Shown: positions 1 to 12,559, counted from the first letter of the stretch. The stretch: DNA of 64,000 bases from Parapristionchus giblindavisi (GCA_943737045.1 CALSFV010000407.1:1-64000), one strand, 5' to 3'. Program-made: numbers and translations. Notes: generated by a model not told the origin, from the letters alone.

Positions 1-1732
1 TACACTATTTATTTTATGCTAATTCAGCTAATTGATCGCTAGAATCATGAATGAATCATGCTAGAAACTCAGGCAAAGGTGCGCTTTTTGAAAATAGGAA
101 AGTTCGGCAATAGGATTCGAACCCACGACCTTTCTAGTTAGAAATATTTCCACTGCTCTAAGGGAACGATGAGTAGTCTCCCTATCTTCTTGCATATCAC
201 TAGACACTTGCATAAGCGAGATGTGAGAGATTTGCATGATCATTCGCGGGTCTCCACCTTTCAACAAAATTTTAAATTAATTTAAACCATATTCATTAGA
301 GTTAGTCGGTACTCATTCAGATCTTGTACTTGTATTGCTATTCTTCGCCCATGCAACGACTGCGACTGATCACTTTTTATTTTCAAAAATATTTTTAAAA
401 ATCAGAACTAAATTTTCCGATTCTTAGAATTCAAAGACAGTTTCGTTGTTGTCTCTGCTGACGTCCCAATTAATGGATCCTATGTAAGTGATCTTTCTGC
501 TTATAAATATATACTCCGGTATTTTTTTCCTCGCGGGGCACACCGTTGAGAGGCCAAATCTCGCGGGGAAGATACGGCGTGCCTCGCAGGGTGGACATCA
601 ACTATCGCGGGGCACACTTTCCATCCCACAGCTCGCAGGGGAACACCGTCTAAGTGTTCTGCTACCGCGGTGTACCTCGCGGGGTACTCTTTTTTTTTCA
701 GCCTGGCCATCCGCATGGATCCAGTTTGGAAATCTACCGCGTTCCAGGCTGGAAAAAATACCAGAGGTACACCACGGGATGTGCTCCGCGAGCATAAAAT
801 ACCGGAGTATGAGAGACTGCCTGAAGGGACTCAAATATGACATAGCAAAAAAAGTTTTTCTGTTTGATGTGAAATAAAACAGTGCATTACCAGACGACAT
901 CAGCTGTACATATGAGAAAGTTTGATTTTGTATCTGAAGGATACTGTAAGAAAAAATGTTCGGAAGGTCAAAAAATTATATCGGCTCCCAAGCATCCGAT
1001 CGACTCGGGAGAGATTCGGGAGAGAATGGATTCCTCGCATAAATACAACAAACTTTTACTCAGACCACTTTTTAATCAAGACCTCGAAGAATCGAGTTTT
1101 ATGAAATTAAACCTTTGAACGTTAAAGGAAGTAGGACACGTGCCGAAGAGTTTTTTTTTCTTTTTTATTGCTTTCGATTTCTATTGACTCAAGGCCTGTC
1201 TTGACGAAATATGAAAGGAAATAATGATTTCGTAATAAATTATTTTTCAATTCTAAAAATAAAATCATTCCGTGATGAGATAACACGCTCTGGTATTTCG
1301 AAACTTGAAGTCTACTTAAAGTCTGCACTTGAAGTAGACTTATAAGTCTACTTCAAGTAAAACGTAAATCTACCTAAAGTGGTGAAGTATACTGTAATGT
1401 ATTTCGTCAAATTTTCTTTCACTTTAAGTATACTTAAAGTCTACTTCAAGTCTGTGACGCAGTTTAAAGGTGGAGACCCGATAATGATCAAGCAAATCTC
1501 TTACATATCGCTTATGCTAGTGTCTAGTGATATGCAAGAAGATAGAGTGAACACCCATTGTTCCCTTAGCGTAGTGGTAAAACTTCTGACTAGAAAGCGC
1601 ATAGTCGCGGGTTCGAATCCTATTGCCGAATTTTCCTATTTTCAAAAAGCGCGCCTTTGCCTGAGTTTCTAGCATGATTCATTCATGATTCTAGCGATCA
1701 ATAAGCTGAATTAGCATAAAATAAATAGTGTA
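1..1732. mobile_element. Foldback element with tRNA-like segments in both arms
   Basis: The first about 265 bases are repeated in inverted orientation at about 1468-1732, ending at the mirrored motif TACACTATTTATTTTATGC. The left end coincides with the window edge, so the element may start earlier. Each arm contains a tRNA-like stretch, about 105-178 on the minus strand and 1562-1634 on the plus strand, with an A-box-like TAGCGTAGTGG and a B-box-like GGTTCGAATCC. The anticodon arm and acceptor pairing are degenerate, so neither is a working tRNA gene. The interior carries a second inverted-repeat element (509-812) and short CTTTAAGTAGACTT-type repeats near 1300-1450. No transposase reading frame is visible. 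Confidence 0.75.
509..812. repeat. Nested inverted-repeat element with TCGCGGGG motif array
   Basis: The ends are ATACTCCGGTATTTTT (from 509) and the complement AAAATACCGGAGTAT (to about 812). Between them TCGCGGGG or close variants (CTCGCAGGG, CTCGCGGGG) recur at about 533, 561, 584, 606, 631 and 673. Reading frames over this stretch are by-products of the repeat. Confidence 0.55.
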
Positions 1733-2311
1733 CGGTATGAAGAATAACTTTTGCTATCATTCTGTCTTCACAGTTTGTTCACGAAAATATTCGCGGGAGT
1801 CCACCTTTAAGTAGACTTTAAGTTTCGAAAAACCAGAGCGGGTCTCCTGTAAAAGTGTACCAAAAAGGCCGGTTCTGTAAAAAAATTCGGTCAGTGGGTG
1901 TGGTTGGGGGTGATCAGAAGGCCTAGAAACTAGATTTGGCCAAAATTGCAAATTGTCGATTTTTGTGGTCTACCCTGAAAATAATCATAACTCGGTTCAT
2001 TTTCATAGTACAGCGAGCTGGCATGTGTCATTCGAACCGCATTCCAATGTTCTCCAAAAAAGTTACCGTCTAAAAGTATACCAAAAAGTACATTTTTAGT
2101 GCAACTTACAATTAGCTTGTACGATACCAATCAACCAAATTGTTATCATCATATTGTAAGAAAAAGAGCGACGTTTCTCAAAAATCAGAAAAAAAAAAAT
2201 TTTCTCATGTCGGCGATTTTCACGTTTTTGAACTACTCCACACTCGTATTTTTTGTACTTGTTAGCATGTGCTGAAAAATTGTTTTAGGTTTTCAGGAGA
2301 TAGGTCGACTA
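1733..2311. other. No gene seen; repeat-derived DNA
   Basis: 1740-1812 matches, in inverse orientation, the AAAGGTGGACTCCCGCGAATATT repeat also found near 19888, 32640 and 51560. The rest is unassigned AT-rich sequence. Confidence 0.5.
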
Positions 2312-3170
2312 AAGGGAAGCACCTCAGGTCACGGAAAGAATTCCAAAGGCGACCCATACGGGTAGTTAAGGTTGAGGGGGAGAAAGTGGTATCCAAAGTT
2401 GCCCATGGGGCCTACAAACAGATATTTTCGATCGATATTTGTTAACGCATGCGTCAAATCTCCTGTGTTCAGTGAAGCTGCGGGTTCCAAACTTGGTAGC
2501 GATAATTGCCCATGAGTGATACAAAACCTTATGGAGTATGAGCGCGATCGGTTGAATTCTGAGAAATTTCGAAAATTTATTTATTCTTATTTTCCGAGAT
2601 ACAGACATTACCTGATTTCGATCCTATTTGACAGACAGATGCCTTCTATGCATAGTAGACGACAGCTTACTAGTGTTTCATGAAATTTCGCGCTCTTCGA
2701 GAAAAGTTATAATTGGATGAAACTAGAATCATGAATTTTTCGAAATTCTCATAATTTGTCCGATTAGGCTCAGACTTTGCCACGGCAATTATCATGAAGA
2801 TAGAAGATGATTTCTATAATAAAATAGCAATCGATGCTCTTTTAGTGAAACAGTAAATCATTTTACCATTTTGGAAGAAAAAATCGTGAATTTTCGAAAT
2901 TTCTCAAAATTCAACCTATAAGGCTCATACTCGACCATGTATGGCTCATAGGATATTATTTCTGTCAAGTTTGGAGCCTGAAGCTTCACTGAGCACAGAG
3001 TTATGGCATTTTAAAGGCGCATGTTTTAGTAAAATATCGATCGAAAATATCGAAAATATCCAATTTGGTAGGCCCCATGGGCAACCTTGGACACCACTTT
3101 TGGCGGTCTCCCCCTCAACCCTAACTACCGATATGGATCGCATTCAGAATTGTTTCCGTGGCCTGAACGA
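2312..3170. mobile_element. Foldback element, AAGGGAAGCACC family (copy 1)
   Basis: The left arm (AAGGGAAGCACC, then GACCCATACGGGTAGTTAAGG, then GCCCATGGGGCCTAC) is mirrored at about 3070-3170 (GTAGGCCCCATGGGC, then CCCTCAACCCTAACTACC). It is the same family as the element at 28913-29600. No coding capacity is visible. Confidence 0.6.
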
Positions 3171-3182
3171 GATTGGCCATCT

Positions 3183-4460
3183 CAGGCGCCCTGTGGTATC
3201 AAGATTCGGCGCAAAGTACCAAGTTCCCACTATGAAACATGGGGAGGGTGGTTCCGTGATTGTGTGCGGAGCGTTCCACGCAGGTGGTTTCGGCTCGATG
3301 TATAGGATTGAGGGCATTATGATGAGTAACAGGGCTGGGACAAAAAATTATTTCGACCAAAAAATTTTTTGTTTGGGTCTAACAAAAAAATTTTCTCACC
3401 AAACAAAAAAAACCAAAAAAAACCAAAAAAAAATAAAATAATTAATTTTTCCCACTGTTCCGAGAAAATTTTAACATTATCTCGCCTTGCTCTTCCTTTA
3501 AATAGCAACTATTCTTCATTCAGAGTCAAAATTCTTAAAATCAACAACTAAAACAAACATAAAAGATAAATTCGTTGTCGATTTGTTATCGGCAGCATTT
3601 TATTGATTAGTTAATGTAGGGGAATCAGGAAATTGAGGGTGCGCCATACATTTTCGGTCCCTCACCGTTTTATTTTTATATAGATTTCGTTATTTTACGG
3701 TTGAATTGTAATTTTTAGCTTAAAAAGGGACCCTTTTTTGGGTAGATGCTAAAAAGAGCCGTATAGAGTGGGATATGAAAATGTATGGGGTGCGCTACAT
3801 ATTATCATGAAGAACTTGGACCAATTATGTGGCATTCTGTATTCTCTAATAGATTCGAAAGGCCAAAAGCGTTTCCCGTGTAGCAGTGGTTAGTAATCAG
3901 CGCTTGTAACCTCACCACGCCGGTTTGGATTCCCGTTTGCGATTTTCTCTATATTCAGCTTTCAAATTCGAAAGGCCGCATTGTCCCTGACATTTCCTTG
4001 GCGCAACAACGAACTTTCATGTCGGATTACGGAATTCCAGGGCATCCATAATTTAAGATAATATTGGTTTTGTATTCAGGTAGATGTCATTTATAGCCCT
4101 TCCTGACAAGTATAGTCACTCAAGAAAAGAATCCCCTTCTTTAACACTATTCCGAAATATTACACTCACCAATATTGTCTTACGGTGAAAAATGAACAAC
4201 AAAACTGATCATAAACTAACTTTTCAAGCAAATTTGTGTAAATTTTATTTATCCGAATTTTTTTTGTTATTTTTTGGTTTTTGCAGAAAAACCAAACAAA
4301 AAAAATACCAAACAAAAAATTCTCAAAAACCCAAAAAAACCAAAAAAACAATAAAAATACCAAACAAAAAATCCCAGCCCTGATGAGTAAGGAGAAGTAC
4401 ATAGATGTCCTGACGAAGGAGCTGTTGACGAATGGACGCTCGAACATAACCCGGGGCTGA
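3183..4460 (+). pseudogene. Tc1/mariner-type transposase remnant split by a hAT-type insertion
   Basis: About 3183-3329 translates to a stretch with KYQVPTMKHGEGGSVIVCGA and GGFGSMYRIEGIM. This resembles the part of Tc1-family transposases where a vKHGGGsvmvWGcf motif precedes a iegim motif. The frame resumes after the inserted element at 4383-4460 as SKEKYIDVLTKELLTNG and then stops. No complete catalytic DDE region is present and upstream sequence is a different repeat. It is a dead fragment. The assignment rests on motif resemblance only. Confidence 0.55.
3330..4382. mobile_element. hAT-type non-autonomous element with 8-bp target duplication
   Basis: The element begins CAGGGCTGGGA and ends TCCCAGCCCTG. 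It is flanked on both sides by ATGAGTAA (3322-3329 and 4383-4390), an exact 8-bp duplication. Terminal CAGGG and 8-bp duplications are typical of hAT transposons. The 1053-bp interior has no transposase. It includes a tRNA-like stretch at about 3876-3937 and a smaller inverted repeat near 3650-3830. It interrupts the transposase remnant. Confidence 0.8.
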
Positions 4461-4489
4461 GTATTCCAAGAAGAAAACTACCCGAAGCT

Positions 4490-4605
4490 AATTTTGAGTG
4501 CGTTCCCTGACCGCGGATTTTCGAGGGATAGCTTTGCTGATTCTTGTAATGACTCTGTCGATCTTCGGCAATGGTTTGTCGGTCCGAACGACTGAGATTC
4601 TTAGG
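4490..4605 (-). pseudogene. Possible Tc1-type transposase N-terminal fragment
   Basis: Minus-strand translation gives DKPLPKIDRVITRISKAIPR followed by KSAVRERTQ and a stop. This resembles the N-terminal DNA-binding helix region of Tc1 transposases (D-R-x-I-x-R-x-S-x-x-x-P-R). It lies next to the plus-strand fragment in opposite orientation, suggesting rearrangement. It could be chance similarity. Confidence 0.35.
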
Positions 4606-4889
4606 GTCAAAGGACTACGCCGGCCTATTTCCTGAAAAGCTAAAACAATTTTTCAGCACACTGCAAACAAATACAGAAAGCAAGAGAATGAAATAGTTGA
4701 AAAACCTGAAAATCGCGGACATGCGAAGATTCATTAAATTTTTCTGATTTTTGAGAAACGTCGCTCTCTTTTTATTACAAAACGATGACAAGACCTGTGT
4801 GTCCACAACATATAAAAATAGGCTGATTGGTAGCGTACAATCTAAGTTACACTAAAAATGTTTAAAAAATCAATAATATATCTATTATA

Positions 4890-5193
4890 CAGTCCCGCAC
4901 GATCGCCCTCCCTAAAGGCGGGCCGCCGCGACATGATTCATGTTGCCTCATTTCGCATCCTTCTAAAAGACTTCTAAAACATTTCATTAGCTGTGATCAT
5001 TGCATCATCAGATAAGATTAAGATCACCGTTGAAACGAATAAAATTGGTTAACTCTGGACAGAGTTATTGAAGGATCATGCCTGACGGGGTGCTCATGAA
5101 ATGTTTTAAAAGTCTTTTAGAAGGATGCGACATGAGGCGACACGAATCATGTCGCGGCGACCCGCCTTTAGGGAGGGCGATCGTGCGCGACTG
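4890..5193. mobile_element. MITE with about 100-bp terminal inverted repeats and TA flanks
   Basis: It starts CAGTCCCGCACGATCGCCC and ends with the complement, TA lying directly outside both ends (4888-4889, 5194-5195). The arms stay alike for about 100 bases (GGCGGG..., then TTCTAAAAGACTTCTAAAAC near 4970 and its complement near 5100). TA duplication and CAGT ends suggest mobilisation by a Tc1/mariner transposase. Confidence 0.75.
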
Positions 5194-5459
5194 TATAATG
5201 CATCTTTTTTTTATATCAATAATATTTACAGATTACTCCTAATCGAGATTACTCCATCGAATTTTCTGGCAACTGCGTAAGACTCAACTCTATAAGTGCC
5301 GGCACAGTCAAAAACTCTCATATTGACGCTCGGAGTTCTGAAGGGTGCTGTTGTCGATGGTCATGTTCATTTTGCACCTCCGTTGAGGCCAGAGGAGGTT
5401 GCGTTGAAATCGCGTTTTCCCCCCTTTCCCTCCCTTCCCTCCTCGCGCTCTCTCTGATC

Positions 5460-6180
5460 TACGTACTATCTCGCTTGGACTCTCTTTCTCTCTAAACATG
5501 GAAATTCTTTGTGGCTGTGGCAGGCTACTCTTGTATCAAATAAAAAAGTGTATTTTATACTGACAATAGTGTAGTCATTTTGCCATTGAAGTGGAGGCAA
5601 GAGGCGTGCCAGGTGCCAACCCCCAACCCCCCCCCATCGCCGTGAGTCTAGATAGTAAAAAAATAAATTAAATATATATATATTTTCTATAGATAAATAA
5701 TACATATATATACTTATAGATAGATAAATAATGAGAAGTCCCTTCGCATATTTATTTATCAATTAATATAATATGTATGTATAGTAATTATAGTAATATG
5801 CATAGTAAATAATATACTATAATAATATAATAAATAATATATGCATAGTAATTTTTTTGAATGTATATCGTATCTATATGTATCTCGCAAAAATTCACTT
5901 TTGCTTTTGAGAAAAATTTTATTTTTAAAAATCTATGGGATTTTCTCATGGAAAATGAATTAGACAGGTGTGATCGGTGTGGATTTACTTTAAGTAAACT
6001 TCAAGTGAGTGACGTCACATTTTCGCTTTAAGTAGACTTGCGTCTCACTTTAAGTAGACTGACGTAGTGACGTCACACTTTAAGTAGACTTACGTTTCAC
6101 TTTAAGTAGATTTACAAGTCTACTTAAAGTGAACGCGCAAGAAGACTTTAAGTCTTGAAATACCAGAGTAGAGGCATAAT
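5460..6180. repeat. Dispersed repeats, no gene seen
   Basis: About 5520-5580 resembles one end of the GTATAAAAT MITE family seen at 18209-18434 and 42775-43069. 5640-5870 is very AT-rich. About 5980-6170 is built of repeated TTTAAGTAGACTT units ending in AAATACCAGAGTA, the terminus of another family seen at 17200 and 43605. Confidence 0.5.
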
Positions 6181-6370
6181 CTGCAAATTTTAGCACCATC
6201 GTGTGACGAGAAATTGCTAAAGACGCGATTTTAATGCGACGTCGTCTGGCCACAGCGGTGGCTCCAGGTGAAAAATTAACATGACAAAACTCAAAAGCAT
6301 CCTTGAGAACCCCAAATTTGAGTTTTTAACTGCGCCAAATTTCGCTGATTTTAGGGGGTGATTTATCTAG

Positions 6371-6464
6371 TCTACTATCGCATATACGCCACCTATTCGA
6401 GACGAACAACTGATATTGAATTTGCAAAGGGGATTGAAATATATGTTGGTGGTTCATCCACGAC
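6371..6464 (+). CDS. Possible upstream exon of the unrecognised gene at 13561-19831
   Basis: An acceptor TTTATCTAG precedes an open stretch starting STIAYTPPIRDEQLILNLQR and ending VVHPR, closed by a strong donor GTAAGT. It ends with one base of a split codon. The first recognised exon further right (13561) begins with two bases, so the phases fit (C plus AT). If linked, the intron would be about 7.1 kb of transposon-derived sequence. The protein is not recognised and no start codon was located upstream. Confidence 0.35.
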
Positions 6465-7556
6465 GTAAGTCAATAGGAACGTATCTATGCAATAAGATTA
6501 CTGCAAGAATAGTGTTGGCCTGGCGGTAATGGTGAACTCATATAGCACGGGAGGTCATTTGTTAGCTCATATATATATATTTATTCACCACAAGGTAAAC
6601 GTGTATAAAACAATAAATATTAAACAAATGAATGAAGTACAATTTCTAGAAGGGGAATGAACATTGAATAAGAGTAAAATAATGATAACGGAGTCGTGGC
6701 CAAACTGATCAGTCATTGGTTTTTAAAAGTTGATTCTGTTCTCTGGTCGGCTAAGTAACCGAGCCGCTCGCAAGAAGAAACTGTTATGCCTGTATTGGAA
6801 ACGAGACCCGCAATTGGAGAAATTTAATCCATTTCTAGTAACGTAGGTTTTGAAATAGTGGTTTTTATTATTTGAAATCCTAGTTTTCCCTCTAAGTAGT
6901 TTGATGGACATTTTAATGTCAATGTTTAGCCTGCGCTGCTCGAGAGTGTCTAGCTTGCTGAAACCAATACAGATGAAAATTCGCGCAGACATACCTTGAG
7001 TTAACATAAATTATATGTAAAGTAAAAAATTGCGCCGAGCCGAAAAAAATCGATCCAAAGTTTGAATCGATTTTTCCCAGATATTTTGTCATTATTGTTA
7101 GATGTCTTCACTTATTCATTTGTTTGTTACATCAAATATAATGATAAGGGGTGATTTTTTTCTGCACGGAAGGGTTTTGGGGAGGAAAGAACTAATTCAG
7201 AGTGGAGTGAATTCCAAGTGTCATCTTACAAGGGAGAATATTCTTATTATAAAATAATACGAAATGGATGAGGGTTGGTCATGTTACTGAGTATAGTTCA
7301 TGTTTCTGAATGACGTAAAACAAGATATAGTCATGAAAACAAGTTTTTTAAACGCTCTGTACCGACCAAAAACATGCATGCGAAAGACATGTAACCATTT
7401 TGGACGTTTTGAGCGCAACTGCTCAATTCTTTCTGAAGTTGTAAGACAATTAGTATTCAAAATGATTCGGATTTCAGCTAAACATGAGTTCCCATTTTGT
7501 CCTCCCTGTAAAGCGATCGATCTATGAAGTTTTGTAGGAAGAAAAATTAGCATTAA
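6465..7556. other. No gene seen
   Basis: AT-rich sequence with chance reading frames up to about 118 codons on overlapping strands. I see no splice-consistent coding stretch. Confidence 0.4.
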
Positions 7557-9765
7557 GAGACCGGCTCGGTAAGACTCGAGCATGGTCCGGACATTCGCGA
7601 GGACTTTCGATCTGGCCCTCAATACTTTCATCATAGACACATCCCGGGGGGAGACCGATGAAAGTTATAGTGAAAATTTCCTTAGGCTCAAACCCGGCTC
7701 ACATATGCCGCATAAAATAAAAAAATTGACAAATTCATAACTTTTCAATTTTGATAGCTATTTCTTTTACTTCTTTTTATTGGTGAATAACATGTCATGC
7801 ACTCTTATAAACACAACTGAAAAGCAATTTCATATCGTTCTGAATATGTTTTTTCGTGTTTGATTTTCGGATTTTTCCTCTTCTATCCTCGTTGAACAGA
7901 TAGCGCAAGAAATTTCATAGTGCATATTGTAGCCCTGACGATTATGTACATGGTGGTCATATTCCCTTGGCCAGCCAGCTTGTCTTAAGCCTCGAGAATT
8001 GCAACTGAATGTGAGAAATGTGTAAATTGCAAAAATCGAAAATTAAATTTCTTGAAATTCGCAAGAGTAATAGTTAGCTTTATAATGTCATTTTACTCGT
8101 AGTGATGCGCATACACAGAAAAAATATACAAATAAACTCAGACAACATTTCAAAAAAATTTTAAAAAATAATTATTTTATTTTTATTTTTTCAACCCTCA
8201 CATTGATTTGACCGTCAAGGCAAGTTGATTCATAGGGTGGATGGTAACTGATGCATGTCCGTTTGCGAAAACAACTGCCACGTGAAGAATAGTTGTTTCA
8301 CAGATTTCGAAATTATTTTTTTAATTATCAAACTTGAATATTTATATGTTTCTTTCACATAAATCGGTTGGAAGGTGGCGTATGGCAACCAAAGCTGTAC
8401 CATTGTTATCAGTAGGAGTGTACTGTACTGCACTACCGTAACCGTCAGGAATCACGAACTAACTTTTTTTCAGTCGACCCATGATTTTCAACCATGACCA
8501 TGGTTGAGAATGGCTGAGGTCGAAAAATTCATGATGATCCCAGACCAAATACTATGTGGCATTGTATCAATAGTGTGCCGACTTTTATTTAACTGGATAC
8601 CGTAACCCAATCTACCGTAATCTAGCTACCGTATTCTAGAATAATGTGGTGAAATTCTCGAAAAATTCATCTGCGTGCATTACTATTACGGTAATTCGAG
8701 TTATGGTATCCATAAAAATAAAAGTTGGCCCACTGTTGATGTAATGCCAAATAGTATTTGGTCTGGGATCATCATGAATTTTTCGACCTCAGCCATTCTC
8801 AACCATGAACCCCGGGTCATGGTTGAGAATCATGGGTCGACTGAAAAAAAATTAGTTTGTGATTCCTAACGATTACGGTAGCCTAATAGCGTACACTCCT
8901 ACTGATAACAATGGTACAGCTTTGGTTGCTGTACGCCACCTTCCAACCGATTTATATGAAAGAAACATATAAATTTTTTTTTTGATAATTAAAAAAATAA
9001 ATTCGAGATCTGCGAAACGACGATTCTTCACGTGGCAGTTGTTACTGCAAACACACATGCATCAGCCACCATCCGCCCTATGAATCAACTTGCCTTGACG
9101 GTCGAATCAATGTGAGGGTTGAAAAAATAAAAATAAAATAATTATTTTTTTAAATTTTTTTTGAAATGTAGTCTGAGTTTATTTGTATATTTATTCTGTG
9201 TATGCGCATCACTACGAGTAAAATGACATTATAAAGCTAACTATTACTCTTGCGAATTTCAAGAAATTTAATTTTCGATTTTTGCAATTTACACATTTCT
9301 CACATTCAGTTGCAATTCTCGAGGCTTAAGACAAGCTGGCTGGCCAAGGGAATATGACCACCATGTACATAATCGTCAGGGCTACAATATGCACTATGAA
9401 ATTTCTTGCGCTATCTGTTCAACGAGGATAGAAGAGGAAAAATCCGAAAATAAAACACGAAAAAACATATTCAGAACGATATGAAATTACTGCTCAGCTG
9501 TGTTTATAAGAGTGCATGACATGTTATTCACCAATAAAAAGAAATAAAAGTAATAGCTAGCAAAATTGAAAAGTTATGAATTTTTCAATTTTTCATTTTA
9601 TGCGGCAAATGTGAACCGGGTTTGAGCCTAAATGCATTTTCACTATAACTTTCATCGGTCTCCCCCCGGGATGTGTCTATGATAAAAGTATTGAGGCCCA
9701 GATCGAAAGTCCTCGCGAATGTCCGTCAGGGGGTCAAAATGCTCGAGTCTTACCGAGCCGGTCTC
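7557..9765. mobile_element. 2.2-kb palindromic element flanked by TTAA (copy 1)
   Basis: The element starts GAGACCGGCTCGGTAAGACT and ends with its complement. TTAA lies just outside at 7553-7556 and 9766-9769. Each arm is about 1.1 kb, diverged but alignable throughout; the centre is near 8665. A second copy lies at 33843-36057 and a one-armed relative ends at about 13512. TTAA target sites are characteristic of piggyBac-type transposition, but no transposase is present here, so the class is an inference. Confidence 0.8.
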
Positions 9766-10129
9766 TTAATGAAAAGCGGTACTTCGCCGCAGGTTCAGCA
9801 TGAGGTTTGCACAGTACGCGAAGCCTGGGCTAAGATGGAATGTAAAATGTAAAATCATGATGAGCCCGGTGCGGAACCACTGCCGACATGCTAACACTAT
9901 TGCAGAAACTAGAGTAGACAATAACAATATTCAGGTTGTACGATCTTGCGAATAACTACAAATACAAAAATCAATTGCAATACCATCCTGGAGAGTTGTG
10001 GAGTGGAGGTATCGGGGTAAGGAGTGATTTATTTTATTTTCACTTACTGTAAAGGTTGTTGTAAAGGTGGTGGATTAAAAGAATGTGAAGAAGGCAACAA
10101 GAGTGAAGTGGAGAGTTGAAGGGACCCTC

Positions 10130-10224
10130 AAAGGCCTACAAGGGGCTATTTTAATCTCCGACAATGAAAGCGAGAGAGTATTGCCAGAGCGGAGCGTTTC
10201 AAATTAGCTCGGGGTGTGCCTTTA
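10130..10224. mobile_element. CTCTCCGC-family palindromic MITE
   Basis: A near-palindromic unit of about 100-120 bp: AAAGGC...GGGGCTA-TTTTAATCTCCG on the left and its mirror CGGAG...AAATTAGCTCGGGGTGTGCCTTTAAA on the right, around a GAAAGCGAGAGAGT core. The consensus in this window runs TTAAAGGCACACCCCAAGC to its complement. Other copies are at 38930, 44290, 44571, 45565, 46270, 56583, 59165, 60458 and 62334. Confidence 0.7.
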
Positions 10225-10550
10225 AAAGAATTCCAATCTCATTTTAAACTTTCCACTCTGACCACGCTCGTATAATAATTCTGTAGAATAATTCTTCCAG
10301 ATTTCCGACACCACTGGCTACGCTCGATCTCCATTCGCAATTTACGTAACAATAAGACGTACGCCCACTTTATTTGGCAAGATGTCATATAACACACTAT
10401 CTTAGAAAATCGACATGTGCGGTATCGATGAAAAATGAATTTTTCTGTTTTATGGGTGATAATTACAGGCCCCAAGAGTGAAGTACACTGGTACTTGGAA
10501 ATTGTTTCCAATTGAAAATTCGCTTCAGGGGGTGACCACACAACGATTTA

Positions 10551-11458
10551 TCGACTTTTCCTAAAAAGTTTATTTCGATGCCAATCGATTCGGGAGAGGG
10601 TGCAATGGACTCCTGGGCTAATTATAAGAAACTTTTGTCAAGGAGAGTTTTTAGATCAAAGATCAACGAACGCTGGAATCTTGAATTTTCAAAATAATTT
10701 TCACATTAAATTAATTTTCACTATTTTCCCATGGCGAAAGTAAACTTTTTATTTGCTCAATCGCTGCTACATATCATAACACATCTTCAGTTTAAAAACT
10801 GTAATTTATAAAAAATTGGAAATTTATGTACGAATCAATTTTGATCATTGAACTTAAATGTGGTGAGGATTGGCGACGTTTCATAAAAAGTTTATTTCGA
10901 ATCTAATCGATTTGGGAGTGGGCGCATTCGTATCCTTATCTAATTCTAAGAAACTATTGCTGAGGAGAGTTTTTCGATGAACGGTCAACGAACGCTGGAA
11001 TTAGGAATTTTCGAAAATAAATGTTTACATTAAATTAATTCTCACTATTTTCCCATGGCGAATGTAAACTTTTTATTTGCTTAATTGTTTCTGCATATCA
11101 TAACACATCTTCAGTTTAAAAACTGTAATTTATAAAAAATTGGAAATTTATGTACGAATAAATTTTGATCATTGAACTTAAATGTGGTGAGGATTGGCTA
11201 CGTTTCATAAAAAGTTTATTTCGAATCTAATCGATTTGGGAGTGGGCGCATTCGTATCCTTATCTAATTCTAAGAAACTATTGCTGAGGAGAGTTTTTCG
11301 ATGAACGGTCAACGAACGCTGGAATTAGGAATTTTCGAAAATAAATGTTTACATTAAATTAATTCTCACTATTTTCCCATGGCGAATGTAAACTTTTTAT
11401 TTGCTTAATTGTTTCTACATATCATAACACATCTTTGCACGTATACGAATAAGTAAAT
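10551..11458 (+). repeat. Tandem direct repeat, unit about 324 bp, nearly three copies
   Basis: The phrase TCATAAAAAGTTTATTTCGA recurs at about 10880 and 11204 (324 bp apart), with a more diverged copy from 10551 (CCTAAAAAGTTTATTTCGAT). Copies two and three are nearly identical, including CGAACGCTGGAATTAGGAAT. No reading frame is conserved. A distant relative occurs near 1000-1100. Confidence 0.8.
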
Positions 11459-11629
11459 AGAATAAAAATTACATCACAATGATGATTAGAATCGTGAGCA
11501 ACACGGCCCAACTGCAGCGGCACTCCGAATACCTGTGTCATTGCGTTGCAATACGCACGAAACTAGCAGAAAAGCGACAAAAAATCGATTAGGAAAATGC
11601 CGTCGCCATAATTAATTATGGGTCAGATC

Positions 11630-12480
11630 AAGTTCGGTGGGCCAGATTGCACAAAAATTGAAGGAATGGCCACTACGTGTGCGGTATCATTATGAGCTAT
11701 TGTAAACTACAGTAATCTACCGTAACCCGGTTCGGTGGGTCAGATCAAGTTCGGTGGGTCAGATTTAACTAAAAATTGTCGGAATGGCCACTACGTGTGC
11801 GTTATCATTATGAGCTATTGCAAACTACCGTATTCTACCGTAACCCGGTTCGGTGGGTCAGATCAAGTTCGGTGGGTCAGATTGCACAAAAATTGAAGGA
11901 ATGGCTACTACGTGTGCGGTATCATTATGAGCTATCGCAAACTACCGTAATCTACCGTAACCCGGTTCGGTGGGTCAGATCAAGTGCGATGGGTCAGATT
12001 TCACTAAAAAAACCAAATGATTACTATGCGCGTGGTATGATTATGAGTTATTGTAAACTTCTACTTGGACACTTTTTAGTGAAATATGATATATCGCACT
12101 TGATCTGACCCACCGAACCGGATTACGGTGGATTACGGTAGTTTACAATAATTCATAATCATACCCCGCACATAGTTACCATTTGGGCAATTTATACTGA
12201 GATCTGACCCACCGCACCTGATCTGACCCACCGAGCCTGGTTACGGTAGTTTGCAATAGCACATAATGATATCGCACACGTAGTGGCCATTCCGACAGTT
12301 TGTAGTGAAATCTGACCCACCGCACTTGATCTGACCCACCGAACCGGGTTACGGTAGATTACGGTAGTTTGCAATACGTCATAATGATAACGCACACGTA
12401 GGGACCATTCCGACAATTTTTGTGAAATCAGACCCACCGAACTTGATCTGACCCACCGAAATGGGTTACGGTAGTGTTCC
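11630..12480. repeat. Inverted array of GTTCGGTGGGTCAGATCAAG repeats
   Basis: The left half (11630-12060) holds about four forward copies of a roughly 120-bp unit containing GTTCGGTGGGTCAGATCAAG and TGCAAACTACCGTAATCTAC. The right half (12080-12480) holds the same unit in reverse complement. The whole could fold into a long hairpin. Open frames on both strands here are produced by the repeat. Confidence 0.8.
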
Positions 12481-12559
12481 TGATGCTGATCACAATGATA
12501 CCCATCCCAAGTTTCTATGACCCCTACGAACATGCCCCGTTGCCGAAATGTCGGTTGCT

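Noticed and set aside
1562..1634. Possible functional tRNA genes here and at 105-178, 3876-3937, 17747-17810, 29343-29412 and 32436-32482
   Set aside because: A and B boxes are visible, but the anticodon arms or acceptor stems are broken in each.
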